From NCBI RefSeq assembly GCF_005765165.1, contig NZ_VCIW01000015.1, forward strand, positions 120,188-184,187: a DNA stretch of 64,000 nt. The letters are read 5' to 3'. The notes beneath the pieces were generated by a model that saw only the letters and a list, made by a program, of their open reading frames with translations, was not told the origin of the DNA and did no database searches. Source of the DNA: Paenibacillus antri (lineage in GTDB: Bacteria; Bacillota; Bacilli; Paenibacillales; YIM-B00363). Positions 1 through 9,858 of the stretch are shown in pieces (within the stretch, counting starts at the first letter, position 1; the number at the start of each line of letters is the position of its first letter). Position numbers and translations under genes: made by a program.

Positions 1-384
1 CCGGAACGACGTATCGTCGTCGGGCACGTGCTTCACGCAATATTCGGCGGACGGCAGCGCCTGCAGACGTTCGAGCGGGATCGGCTCCCCGCATTTCAGA
101 CAACGGCCGTACGTGCCGGCGTCCATGCGGGCGAGGGCGGCTTCGGCCTTTTCCAACTGGTGTTCCCACAATTCGGCGAGCGCCAAATCTTTGCCCCGTT
201 CAAACATCTCGCTGCCGATGTCGCCGGGATGGTTGTCGACGAGCGAGAGCTCGCCCAACTCGATGCCCATGGGCTCGTTCATGCCGAATTTATCGCTGCG
301 TTCGAGGCGGCTTGCGATTTCGTCTCGTTCGCGAGTGAGATCGCCACGCAATTTTTCGATTTGCGTCGGTTGCAAATGCTTCAT
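1..384 (-). CDS. yteA: YteA-family TraR/DksA zinc-finger protein, C-terminus cut by window edge
   Basis: The reverse strand reads MKHLQPTQIEKLRGDL from an ATG at 384, preceded by a GAGGAGAAGGAG ribosome site. The first 60 residues form the charged helical hairpin typical of DksA/TraR proteins. Then follow CLKCGEPIPLERL and YCVKHVPDD, i.e. a CxxC and a CxxH zinc-binding pair, the form seen in Bacillus YteA. 128 codons are visible and the frame runs off the left edge, so the C-terminal part is missing. YteA-type proteins of Bacilli belong to the sporulation gene set; DksA relatives bind the RNA polymerase secondary channel. Whether this one binds polymerase is inference. It is transcribed away from lspA. 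Confidence 0.85.
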   Translation of the reverse strand, partial: MKHLQPTQIEKLRGDLTRERDEIASRLERSDKFGMNEPMGIELGELSLVDNHPGDIGSEMFERGKDLALAELWEHQLEKAEAALARMDAGTYGRCLKCGEPIPLERLQALPSAEYCVKHVPDDDTSFR

Positions 385-495
385 GGCTGCGGTCTCCTTC
401 TCCTCGGTAGTAACGTTATGGTTTGCGGGGAGGGAACGTTTTACGAGCGGCAAATGCTAGGCGGACTGCTACATTCGTGGACGTTCTGGGGAATG

Positions 496-507
496 CTATG
501 GTACAAT
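496..507 (+). promoter_or_regulatory. Extended -10 promoter for lspA
   Basis: TATGGTACAAT provides a TGN extension and a TACAAT -10 hexamer (502-507), about 40 bases before the lspA start. No strong -35 is seen. An upstream ATG at 506 falls inside this promoter, which supports the TTG start of lspA. Confidence 0.5.
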
Positions 508-547
508 GACGGTTGGAATTCGACGATTCCGACAGGAGGTTCGGACT

Positions 548-1060
548 TTGATCTACTGGTTGATTGCGCTCGTCGTGTTACTGCTCGATCAATGGTCCAA
601 GTGGCTCGTCGCCACGCGAATGGACCTTGGACAAGTCATCCCGGTGCTGGGCGACTTCTTTATGCTGACGTCTCACCGGAACCGCGGCGCGGCTTGGGGG
701 ATCTTGCAAGGCCAACGATGGTTCTTCGTCGTCGTCACGATCGTCGTCGTGATCGGCATCGTGTATTATTTGGTGCGTACGATTCGCGAAGGGCGACGGC
801 TGATGCCGCTCGCGCTGTCGCTGCTGCTCGGCGGCGCGCTCGGGAACTTCATCGACCGCGTCCGGATGGGCGAGGTCGTCGACTTCTTTCACTTCGTCTT
901 CGACTTCCGCGCCATCGGCATCAATTTCGTGTACGATTTCCCGATTTTTAACGTAGCGGATGCGGGCATCAGCGTGGGCATCGCGCTCATCTTCGTGGAC
1001 ACCTTGTTGGAAGCGCGCCGCGAGAAACGGAGGTTAGCCCATGATTCCGTCAACGGATGA
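548..1060 (+). CDS. lspA: Lipoprotein signal peptidase (signal peptidase II)
   Basis: Membrane aspartyl protease that removes the signal peptide from diacylglyceryl-modified prolipoproteins. The start is taken as TTG 548 because a clear AGGAGG lies 8 bases upstream; the reading frame stays open to an ATG at 506, but that lies in the promoter -10. The 170-residue product has the expected four membrane segments. It also has family motifs DQWSKWLV, NRGAAWGIL, GNFIDRVRMGEVVDF and FNVADAGISVG; the Asp of NFIDR and of NVADA are the predicted catalytic pair. It overlaps rluD by 20 bases, the usual Bacilli pairing. Several substrates are encoded in this window (adaptor lipoprotein, solute-binding lipoprotein, GerC-type protein). 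Confidence 0.95.
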   Translation: MIYWLIALVVLLLDQWSKWLVATRMDLGQVIPVLGDFFMLTSHRNRGAAWGILQGQRWFFVVVTIVVVIGIVYYLVRTIREGRRLMPLALSLLLGGALGNFIDRVRMGEVVDFFHFVFDFRAIGINFVYDFPIFNVADAGISVGIALIFVDTLLEARREKRRLAHDSVNG

Positions 1061-1979
1061 TATCGAAACGTTCGGCATCGAGATCGGATCGGACGAGGCG
1101 GGACAGCGGATCGACAAGCTGTTGGCCGACGCGCTCGAAGACGTCTCGCGGTCGCAGCTGCAGGATTGGATTCGAGACGGGCATGTGCTCGTGAACGGCG
1201 CCGCGGTAAAGCCGAATTATAAGGTAGCGGTTAGCGACGAAGTCGTCGTCCGCCCGCCCGATCCGGCGCCGACCGAGCTCGTGCCGGAGAACATCCCGTT
1301 GGATGTCGTCTACGAGGACGGCGACGTCATCGTCGTGAACAAGCCGCGGGGCATGGTAGTCCATCCCGCCGTCGGGCATCCGAGCGGAACGCTTGTGAAC
1401 GCCTTGATGTATCATTGTAAGGATTTATCGGGCATCAACGGCGAAATTCGCCCGGGGATCGTGCACCGGATCGACAAGGACACTTCCGGTCTGCTGATGG
1501 CGGCGAAGAACGACGTCGCCCATACGTCGCTCGCCGCGCAGCTCAAGGAGCACTCCGTGACGAGACGGTATGTCGCCGTCGTACACGGCGTGCTGGAGCA
1601 CGACCAAGGCACGGTGGACGCGCCGATCGGACGGGATCCGCAGGATCGGAAGCTGTTCACGGTAACCGACAAGGGCGCGCGTCATGCGGTGACCCACTTC
1701 GTGGTAACCGAGCGGTTTCCGGAATTCACGGTGCTCGAGCTGCTGTTGGAAACCGGACGCACGCATCAGATTCGCGTCCACATGAAGTTCATCGGACACC
1801 CGTTGGTCGGAGACCCGGTGTACGGCCGATCCAAGGGACGGGCGATGGAAGTGCCGGGACAAGCTTTGCATGCAGCCGTTCTCGGCTTTACCCATCCGCG
1901 AACGGGCGAACGTCTCACGTTCGAGGCGCCGCTGCCGAGCGAGATGCAGTCGTTCATCGAGCAGTTACGTTTAATGTAG
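1041..1979 (+). CDS. rluD: RluD/YlyB-family 23S rRNA pseudouridine synthase
   Basis: A 312-residue RluA-family enzyme isomerising uridine to pseudouridine in RNA, most likely in 23S rRNA. An N-terminal S4 RNA-binding domain (about residues 18-80, [18 protein letters not shown]) precedes the catalytic domain, which has the signature [15 protein letters not shown] (Asp of RIDKDT is the nucleophile) and the [10 protein letters not shown] motif. ATG 1041 has GGAGG 9 bases upstream and lies inside the end of lspA, so the two are translationally coupled. In B. subtilis the homologue ylyB also sits between lspA and the pyr operon. Exact target positions in rRNA cannot be read from sequence. Confidence 0.93.
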   Translation: MIPSTDDIETFGIEIGSDEAGQRIDKLLADALEDVSRSQLQDWIRDGHVLVNGAAVKPNYKVAVSDEVVVRPPDPAPTELVPENIPLDVVYEDGDVIVVNKPRGMVVHPAVGHPSGTLVNALMYHCKDLSGINGEIRPGIVHRIDKDTSGLLMAAKNDVAHTSLAAQLKEHSVTRRYVAVVHGVLEHDQGTVDAPIGRDPQDRKLFTVTDKGARHAVTHFVVTERFPEFTVLELLLETGRTHQIRVHMKFIGHPLVGDPVYGRSKGRAMEVPGQALHAAVLGFTHPRTGERLTFEAPLPSEMQSFIEQLRLM

Positions 1980-2016
1980 ATTCTCAATATTTACATATCT
2001 AGGAGGGCTTTTTCGC

Positions 2017-2721
2017 ATGGATACGATGGAAATTATTAACTTTATCAAGAACAGCAAGAAAGTAACGCCGGTGAAGGTATACTTCAAGGGCTCGATCGCT
2101 TCCGGCGAGCGCGGCAACGTGAAAGTATTCGACTTCGGCGAAGGCGGCGGCGTCTTGTTCGGCGACTTGGCGGAAGTGCATCCGCTGCTCGAGGCGAACG
2201 CTTCGACGATCGAATATTACGAGATCGAAAACGACCGCCGCAACTCGGCGATTCCGTTGCTCGACACGAAAAACATTAACGCTCGCATCGAGCCGGGCGC
2301 GATCATCCGCGACATGGTCACGATCGGCGACAACGCCGTCATCATGATGGGCGCGTTGCTCAACATCGGCGTCGTCGTCGGCGAAGGCACGATGATCGAC
2401 ATGAACGCGACGCTCGGCGGCCGCGTCCAAGTCGGCAAGATGTGCCATGTCGGCGCGGGCTCCGTCCTCGCGGGCGTCATCGAGCCGCCGTCCGCGCAGC
2501 CGGTCGTCATCGAAGACGACGTCATGATCGGCGCGAACGCGGTCATTCTTGAAGGCGTGCGCGTCGGCGCGGGCGCCGTCGTCGCCGCAGGCGCCGTCGT
2601 CGTCGAAGACGTACCGGCGAACGCGGTCGTCGCGGGCGTGCCTGCTCGCATCATCAAGATGGTCGACGACAAGACGAAATCGAAGACGGAAATCATTAAA
2701 GAGCTTCGGAACCTGAAATAA
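2017..2721 (+). CDS. dapH: Tetrahydrodipicolinate N-acetyltransferase
   Basis: Acetylates tetrahydrodipicolinate with acetyl-CoA, the committed step of the acetylase branch of meso-diaminopimelate and lysine synthesis. The 234-residue product has an N-terminal alpha/beta part (about 1-85). A left-handed beta-helix of hexapeptide repeats follows (about 90-200: [64 protein letters not shown]). Length and the N-terminal [19 protein letters not shown] sequence match the Bacillus DapH family rather than the succinylase DapD. The ribosome site is TAGGAGGG upstream of ATG 2017. The stop overlaps the start of the deacetylase (TAATG), so the two are coupled. Confidence 0.95.
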   Translation: MDTMEIINFIKNSKKVTPVKVYFKGSIASGERGNVKVFDFGEGGGVLFGDLAEVHPLLEANASTIEYYEIENDRRNSAIPLLDTKNINARIEPGAIIRDMVTIGDNAVIMMGALLNIGVVVGEGTMIDMNATLGGRVQVGKMCHVGAGSVLAGVIEPPSAQPVVIEDDVMIGANAVILEGVRVGAGAVVAAGAVVVEDVPANAVVAGVPARIIKMVDDKTKSKTEIIKELRNLK

Positions 2722-3878
2722 TGAGCGGGGCGACGACGGCAGGCGAGCTCGATCTGATCGCCATCCGCAGAGCGCTGCACCGCATTCCGGAGCCGGGCTT
2801 CGAGGAGTACAAGACGCAGCGATTCGTGTTGGACGTCATCGGCCGGTTTCCGTCGGAGCGCATCGAGGTCAAGACGTGGCGCACCGGCGTGCTCGTTCGC
2901 GTGAAGGGCCGCGTCGGCGCGCGCTGCATCGGCTACCGCACGGACATGGACGGGCTCGCGATCGAGGAGGATACGACGTATCCTTTCCGCTCCGAGCATC
3001 CGGGCTTCATGCACGCCTGCGGCCACGACGTCCATATGTCGATCGCCCTCGGGCTGCTCGCGAACGTGGTCGAGTCGCCCGTGGACGACGATGTCCTCGT
3101 CGTCTTCCAGCCGGCGGAAGAAGGGCCCGGCGGCGCCAAGCCGATGCTCGAGAGCGAAGAGTTTCGCGCATGGAAGCCGGATACGATGCTGGCGTTGCAT
3201 ATCGCGCCGGAATATCCGGTCGGTACGATCGCTACGCGTCCCGGCACGCTGTTCGCGAACACGTCCGAGCTGTTCATCGATCTGAAGGGCGTCGGCGGTC
3301 ATGCGGCGTTCCCGCATCGGACGAACGATACGATCGTCGCGGCGGCTTCGCTGATCCTGCAGCTGCAGACGATCGTATCGCGCAACGTAAACCCGTTGGA
3401 ATCGGCGGTCGTGACGCTCGGGGTCATTCAAGGCGGGACGCGGCAAAACATCATCGCCGAGAACGTCCGACTCGAAGGGACGATCCGAACGTTGTCGGAG
3501 GGCTCGATGCCGGCGGTGAAGGCGCGGATCGAAGCGTTATTGGCCGGCCTTGAGGCCGGATTCGGGGTCGCGGCGAAACTGGATTACGGTTCGAATTATT
3601 TTCAAGTGTTTAACCACGAGGCGGTGACGGCTTCGTTCATGCGGTGGGTTCGGGAAGAGATGCCGGACGTGCGCTTGATCGAATGCGACGCGGCGATGAC
3701 GGGAGAGGACTTCGGGTATTTCTTGAAGGACATTCCCGGGTTCATGTTTTGGCTCGGCGTCGACACGCCTTACGGGCTGCATCATGCGAAGATCGAACCG
3801 AGCGAGGAAGCGATCGGCGTGGCGGTGCGCTTGATGAGCTCTTATATTCGGAAAATGGGAACCTCCGCGCGATCTTAG
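2721..3878 (+). CDS. dapL: N-acetyl-diaminopimelate deacetylase (M20 peptidase family)
   Basis: Removes the acetyl group from N-acetyl-LL-diaminopimelate. A 385-residue M20/amidohydrolase protein with metal-site motifs [22 protein letters not shown] and [10 protein letters not shown], a dimerisation domain in the middle ([14 protein letters not shown]) and a C-terminal metal motif [11 protein letters not shown]20 enzymes have varied substrates; the assignment rests on the tight overlap with dapH (start ATG shares one base with the dapH stop) and on homology to B. subtilis YkuR. The stop codon lies inside the 5' arm of the following terminator. Confidence 0.9.
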   Translation: MSGATTAGELDLIAIRRALHRIPEPGFEEYKTQRFVLDVIGRFPSERIEVKTWRTGVLVRVKGRVGARCIGYRTDMDGLAIEEDTTYPFRSEHPGFMHACGHDVHMSIALGLLANVVESPVDDDVLVVFQPAEEGPGGAKPMLESEEFRAWKPDTMLALHIAPEYPVGTIATRPGTLFANTSELFIDLKGVGGHAAFPHRTNDTIVAAASLILQLQTIVSRNVNPLESAVVTLGVIQGGTRQNIIAENVRLEGTIRTLSEGSMPAVKARIEALLAGLEAGFGVAAKLDYGSNYFQVFNHEAVTASFMRWVREEMPDVRLIECDAAMTGEDFGYFLKDIPGFMFWLGVDTPYGLHHAKIEPSEEAIGVAVRLMSSYIRKMGTSARS

Positions 3879-3898
3879 GATCGCGTCGGAGGTTTTTT
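3860..3898 (+). terminator. Intrinsic terminator of the lspA-rluD-dapH-deacetylase genes
   Basis: Arms AACCTCCGCGCGATC and GATCGCGTCGGAGGTT (one mismatch) enclose a TTAG loop and run into TTTTTT. The 5' arm overlaps the last codons and the stop of the deacetylase gene. Confidence 0.9.
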
Positions 3899-3936
3899 CG
3901 AGGGCGGGGGAGAGGCGGGTATTCCTTCGGAGAGTC

Positions 3937-4467
3937 CTTAGCAGCGTTATCCCCGTGGCTCAGCAAGGAGGGGGGTGGTATCTCCCACGTAAGTCCTTAG
4001 CAGCGTTATCCCGTCAGGTCAGAAAGCGGAGGCGGAATAGCGCACAATTTGATACTATACCCGGTGATAGCGTCATATTTGAGCTTATTACTAAGGGGAC
4101 GGTGGAAGGGAGGCGGGTGAACCGAAGAACGGAGTGCGAAAAGGTGTGCGGGGAGAGCGGAATAGTGCACAATTTGATCCTATACCCGGTGATAGCGTCA
4201 TTTTTGAGCTTATTGCTAAGGGGACGGCGGAGGGGAGGCGGGCGAGCCCAAGTATGGAGCGCGACGAGGTATGCGGGGGAGGTGGAATAGTGGACAATTT
4301 GATCTTATTTTCGGGAATAACGTCATATTTGAGCTTACCATAAGATCAGTAAAAAAGTGTGTAGAATCCTACTGACCTTTTTACTGAGCCGATGGGATAA
4401 CGCTGCTAAGAAGCGCGGGGAGAGGAACCCCTCCCCGCTGCTGAGCCGATGGGATAACGCTCCTAAG
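3937..4467. repeat. Four copies of a 17-bp repeat, two direct and two inverted
   Basis: CTTAGCAGCGTTATCCC occurs at 3937-3953 and 3996-4012. Its reverse complement GGGATAACGCTGCTAAG occurs at 4394-4410, and a one-mismatch copy at 4451-4467. The direct and inverted pairs bracket the 125-bp tandem repeats. Between the two inverted copies lies a hairpin with stem GCGGGGAG/CTCCCCGC. No gene is supported in 3879-4472: the open frames there simply follow the repeats and lack ribosome sites. Confidence 0.85.
4032..4335. repeat. 125-bp tandem repeat, about 2.4 copies
   Basis: Units begin GCGGAATAGCGCACAATTTG at 4032, 4157 and 4282, exactly 125 bases apart. Each contains an AT-rich half (TATACCCGGTGATAGCGTCA) and a GC-rich half (GGGGACGG, GGGAGGCGGG). 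The third copy stops after its AT-rich half and runs into a weak hairpin (TCAGTA/TACTGA, about 4344-4377). The AT-rich half is more conserved between copies than the GC-rich half. Confidence 0.85.
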
Positions 4468-4472
4468 AGACG

Positions 4473-5639
4473 TCAGGAGGACGACAGCCCGTCGGCGAAG
4501 CGCTCGATCCGATCCAACGCGGCGGCGAGCGTCTCCATCGAGCATGCATACGACAGTCGCACATATCCCTCGCCGAGCGGCGTGAAGGCGCTGCCCGGCA
4601 CGACGGCGACGCGCTGCTCGTCGAGCAGACGGTAAGCGAACGACGTCGAGTCGAGGCCGAATTTCCGCACGGACGGGAAAATGTAAAACGCGCCTTCGGG
4701 TTTCGCGACGTCGAAGCTGGCCGCGACGAGCCGCGCGTACGCGTAGTCGCGGCGGGCGACATACGCCTCCCGCATCGGGAGGGCGTCGTCGATGCCGGCG
4801 GTGAGCGCCTCGAGCGCCGCGTATTGGCTCACCGACGCCGCGCAGGTGACGTTGTACTGCAGCACCTTCACCATGTGCTGCGTGATCGCCGCCGGCGCGA
4901 ACGTGAAGCCGATGCGCCAGCCGGTCATCGAATGCGACTTCGACAGCCCGTTCACGACGATCGTCCGCTCCCGCATGCCTGGATACGAGGCGATGGAGGC
5001 GTGGGGACGATCGTATACGAGCTCGCTGTAAATTTCGTCGGAGATGACGAACAGATCCCGGCGCGACAGCAGCTCGGCCAGCGCCGACAGCTCGTCCGGC
5101 GCCAGCGCGGCGCCCGTCGGATTGGACGGCGACGCGAGAATGACGCAGCGCGTCCGCTCGGTGAGCGCCGGCTCGAGCTTCTCGGCGGTCAGCTTGAAGC
5201 CGCTGTCCGTTACGTCGACGTACACGGGGATGGCTCCGCACAGCCGGATGAGCGGCTCATAGCCGGGGTATACGGGGCCGGGGAGCACGACCTCGACGCC
5301 GGGCTCGAGAATCGTCCGCAGCGCCATGTCGATCGCCTGGCTGGCCCCGACGGTAACGAGCGTCTCGTCCGACCCGCGATACTCTAAGCCGTATTTCGAT
5401 CGAACGAAAGCGGCGGCGGCGTCTCGCAGCTCCGGCAGGCCGGCGTTCGGCGTATACACGGTCTTCCCGTCCCGAGCGGCCCGGGCGGCCGCCTCGACGA
5501 TATGCGGGGGCGTCGGGAAATCCGGCTGACCGATCGTCAGCGAGAAGACGTCCTTATATTGGGCGACCCGGTTCGCCATCTGGCGAATGCCGGAAATCGC
5601 GATGCCGCGAATGTCGCCGCGAATCAAATGTTCTACCAT
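4473..5639 (-). CDS. patA: PatA-like class I aminotransferase, probably for N-acetyl-diaminopimelate
   Basis: PLP-dependent fold-type I aminotransferase of 388 residues from ATG 5639, which has AGGTG just upstream; the frame stays open 12 codons further but without a ribosome site. Visible motifs: LTIGQPDFPTPPHIVEA near the N-terminus, SPSNPTGAAL, SDEIYSELVYD, and SKSHSMTGWRIGF with the PLP-binding Lys. B. subtilis PatA makes N-acetyl-LL-diaminopimelate from its keto precursor. Lying next to dapH and the deacetylase, this gene supplies the missing middle step. It runs opposite to them and divergently from pyrR, with a possible minus-strand -10 at 5671-5676 (TATGAT). A general aromatic or aspartate aminotransferase role is possible. 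Confidence 0.85.
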   Translation of the reverse strand: MVEHLIRGDIRGIAISGIRQMANRVAQYKDVFSLTIGQPDFPTPPHIVEAAARAARDGKTVYTPNAGLPELRDAAAAFVRSKYGLEYRGSDETLVTVGASQAIDMALRTILEPGVEVVLPGPVYPGYEPLIRLCGAIPVYVDVTDSGFKLTAEKLEPALTERTRCVILASPSNPTGAALAPDELSALAELLSRRDLFVISDEIYSELVYDRPHASIASYPGMRERTIVVNGLSKSHSMTGWRIGFTFAPAAITQHMVKVLQYNVTCAASVSQYAALEALTAGIDDALPMREAYVARRDYAYARLVAASFDVAKPEGAFYIFPSVRKFGLDSTSFAYRLLDEQRVAVVPGSAFTPLGEGYVRLSYACSMETLAAALDRIERFADGLSSS

Positions 5640-5688
5640 GAATCGACACCTGCCTACATAAAGTAACAACATCATAGCATAAAATGGG

Positions 5689-5717
5689 TTGACTTGAACG
5701 CCGCATCATGTCATAAT
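5689..5717 (+). promoter_or_regulatory. Sigma-A promoter of the pyr operon
   Basis: TTGACT (5689-5694), 17-base spacer, CATAAT (5712-5717). It drives the leader containing the PyrR-binding loop and attenuator. It faces the putative patA promoter on the other strand. Confidence 0.75.
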
Positions 5718-5744
5718 TCTTTCTAATCGAATAAGCACCTTTAA

Positions 5745-7395
<1,651 letters not shown>

Positions 7396-7422
7396 TCGAA
7401 AACCGAAGGGAGAATTGCCGGA

Positions 7423-8736
7423 ATGGGGATATGGATCGTTAACGGTCGAACGGCCGAAGGAGAGAAAATCGCGGTGCTCGCGGAAAACGGCGTCATCGTC
7501 GACATCGTTCGCGGCGACGCGGCGGATGCCGTAACGACGGACGGCCGCGAAGTCGTAGACGCAGGCGGGAGGCTCCTCACGGCGGGCCTGATCGATATGC
7601 ACGTACATTTTCGCGAGCCGGGGTTCGAATATAAGGAAGACATCGAGACCGGGTCGAGGTCGGCGGCCAAAGGCGGCTTCACGACGGTCGCCTGCATGCC
7701 GAACACGCGGCCGGTGCTCGACAAGGCGGAAACGGTGGCGAAGGTCGTCGCGCGAGGCGAAAGCGTAGGTCTCACTCGCGTGCTGCCGTACGGCTGCATC
7801 TCGATCGGCGAGCTCGGCCGCGAGCTGGCGGATTACGAGGCGCTGCGGGACGCGGGCGCGATCGGCTTCACGGACGACGGCGTCGGCGTACAGAGCGCCG
7901 GTATGATGAAGGAAGCGATGCGGCGGGCGGCCGCGCTCGGCATGCCGATCATCGCGCATTGCGAGGACGACACGCTGCTTCCGGGCGGGGCGGCCTTTAG
8001 CGTTGGGGAATTCGTCAAGAAGCACGGACTGCCGGGCATCCCGAACGAATCCGAAGCGATTCACGTCGGACGGGACATTTTGCTCGCGGAAGCGACGGGC
8101 GTCCACTACCACGTGTGCCATGTCTCTACGGAGCAGTCGGCGCGGCTCATCCGCCTCGGCAAGCAGGTCGGCGTCAACGTGACCGCCGAGGTATGCCCGC
8201 ATCATCTGCTGCTGAGCGACGAGGACATTCCGAACGCGACGGACGCGAATTGGAAAATGAATCCGCCGCTCCGTTCCCCGCGCGACGTCGAAGCGATGAT
8301 CGCCGCGGTCGAAGACGGGACGATCGACATCTTCGTCACGGATCACGCGCCGCACAGCGAGGAAGAGAAGGCGCGGGGCGTCGAACGGGCGCCGTTCGGC
8401 ATCGTCGGTCTCGAGACCGCGTTCCCGTTGCTGTATACGAAATTCGTCGCGACGGGGCGTTGGACGCTGCCGTTCGTGCTCGAGCGGCTGACAAGCCGTC
8501 CGGCGCAGCTGTTCGGGCTGCCGACCGGGAAGTTGGAAATCGGCGCTCCCGCGGATCTTACGATCATCGATCTCGAGGAAGAACGCAAGGTCGATCCGGC
8601 GACGTTCGCGAGCAAGGGCAAAAACACCCCGTTCGCGGGATGGCATTTGAAAGGCTGGCCGAAGCTCACAATGCTCGGCGGCGACATAGTATGGTCAGAG
8701 CTAGCGGAAAAGGGGAGTGACGAGTTTGTTAGCTAA
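7423..8736 (+). CDS. pyrC: Dihydroorotase
   Basis: Zinc amidohydrolase cyclising carbamoyl-aspartate to dihydroorotate. 437 residues, the length of the type I (Bacillus) class. Metal ligands appear in DMHVHFREPG (H60, H62), IIAHCEDD, HYHVCHVST-like sequence VHYHVCHVS and the TDHAPHS segment near residue 308. ATG 7423 has AAGGGAG 11 bases upstream. The gene overlaps carA by 11 bases when the carA TTG start is used. Confidence 0.95.
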   Translation: MGIWIVNGRTAEGEKIAVLAENGVIVDIVRGDAADAVTTDGREVVDAGGRLLTAGLIDMHVHFREPGFEYKEDIETGSRSAAKGGFTTVACMPNTRPVLDKAETVAKVVARGESVGLTRVLPYGCISIGELGRELADYEALRDAGAIGFTDDGVGVQSAGMMKEAMRRAAALGMPIIAHCEDDTLLPGGAAFSVGEFVKKHGLPGIPNESEAIHVGRDILLAEATGVHYHVCHVSTEQSARLIRLGKQVGVNVTAEVCPHHLLLSDEDIPNATDANWKMNPPLRSPRDVEAMIAAVEDGTIDIFVTDHAPHSEEEKARGVERAPFGIVGLETAFPLLYTKFVATGRWTLPFVLERLTSRPAQLFGLPTGKLEIGAPADLTIIDLEEERKVDPATFASKGKNTPFAGWHLKGWPKLTMLGGDIVWSELAEKGSDEFVS

Positions 8737-9853
8737 GTTGTACCTAGAGGACGGAACGCTGTTCGAAGGCACCTCGTTCGGGGGAGAAGGCGGACAAGTC
8801 GGCGAGGTCGTTTTCAATACGGGCATTACGGGATATCAAGAGGTACTGAGCGACCCGTCCTACTGCGGACAAATCGTCACGATGACGTTCCCGCTTATCG
8901 GCAACTACGGCATTACGCGCGACGACTTCGAGGCGGTGCGCCCGTTCGTGCACGGCTTCGTCGTGCGCCGGCACGAAGAGGTGCCGAGCAACTGGCGCGC
9001 GCAATACTCGCTCGGCGACTTGCTGAAGGAGTACGGCATCGTCGGCATCAGCGACATCGACACGCGCATGCTGACGCGCAAGCTGCGCAGCTACGGCACG
9101 ATGAAAGGCATTATCGCGACGGGCGACGTCCGCGTGGAGGAGCTGCGCGAGCGGCTACTTGCGAACGATCTGCTGCGCGACCAAGTGTCCCGCGTGTCGA
9201 CGAAGAGCGTGTACAACTCGCCGGGCAAGGACCAGCGCATCGTGCTGATGGACTTCGGCTCGAAGAGCGGCATTTTGCGCGACTTGACGCGCCGCGACTG
9301 CGACGTCGTCGTCGTGCCGCACGACGCGACCGCGGAGCAAATTCTCCGCCTTCGCCCGGACGGCGTCCTGCTGTCCAACGGACCGGGGGACCCGAAGGAC
9401 GTGCCGCACGCGGTGGAAACCGTGAAGGCGCTGCTCGGCAAGCTGCCGATCTTCGGCATCTGCCTCGGCCATCAGCTGTTCGCGCTCGCTTGCGGAGCGG
9501 ACACCGAGAAGCTGAAGTTCGGCCATCGCGGGGGCAACCACCCGGTGAAGGACCTCGAGTCCGGACGCTGCTACATCACGTCGCAAAACCATGGCTACAC
9601 GGTGAAAGAAGCGTCGCTCGCGGGCACGGGATTAGTGAAGACGCATATCAACAATAACGACGGCACGATCGAAGGGCTGAAGCATGAGAGCCTGCCGGCC
9701 TTTTCGGTACAGTATCATCCGGAAGCGTCGCCGGGACCGTTCGATTCGAGCTACTTGTTCGACGATTTTCTTACGATGGTACGGAAGTTCCAATCGGAGC
9801 GTCCGAAGACAGCGCGACAAACCGAGCTTGAATTGCTCGCACGGGGGGTGTGA
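8726..9853 (+). CDS. carA: Carbamoyl-phosphate synthase small (glutaminase) subunit
   Basis: Supplies ammonia from glutamine to CarB. The start is placed at TTG 8726, because GGGGAG lies 8 bases upstream and the resulting N-terminus [14 protein letters not shown] matches the family; a GTG at 8717 would sit directly on the ribosome site. The 375-residue product has the N-terminal CarA domain and a C-terminal class I glutamine amidotransferase with nucleophile Cys in [12 protein letters not shown] and the His-Glu pair in YHPEASPGP. Its position in the pyr operon marks it as the pyrimidine-specific enzyme (pyrAA). Confidence 0.95.
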   Translation: MLAKLYLEDGTLFEGTSFGGEGGQVGEVVFNTGITGYQEVLSDPSYCGQIVTMTFPLIGNYGITRDDFEAVRPFVHGFVVRRHEEVPSNWRAQYSLGDLLKEYGIVGISDIDTRMLTRKLRSYGTMKGIIATGDVRVEELRERLLANDLLRDQVSRVSTKSVYNSPGKDQRIVLMDFGSKSGILRDLTRRDCDVVVVPHDATAEQILRLRPDGVLLSNGPGDPKDVPHAVETVKALLGKLPIFGICLGHQLFALACGADTEKLKFGHRGGNHPVKDLESGRCYITSQNHGYTVKEASLAGTGLVKTHINNNDGTIEGLKHESLPAFSVQYHPEASPGPFDSSYLFDDFLTMVRKFQSERPKTARQTELELLARGV

Positions 9854-9858
9854 CGGGA

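Noticed and set aside
28..951. Plus-strand 307-codon frame over the left edge and lspA
   Set aside because: It is a shadow of the minus-strand YteA-type gene and of lspA in another frame; its residues match no family, while the other two frames give clear motifs.
3937..4467. CRISPR or insertion sequence in the dap-patA gap
   Set aside because: Units are contiguous 125-base tandem copies without spacers, and there is no transposase frame; the inverted 17-mers are too short to call terminal repeats of an active element.
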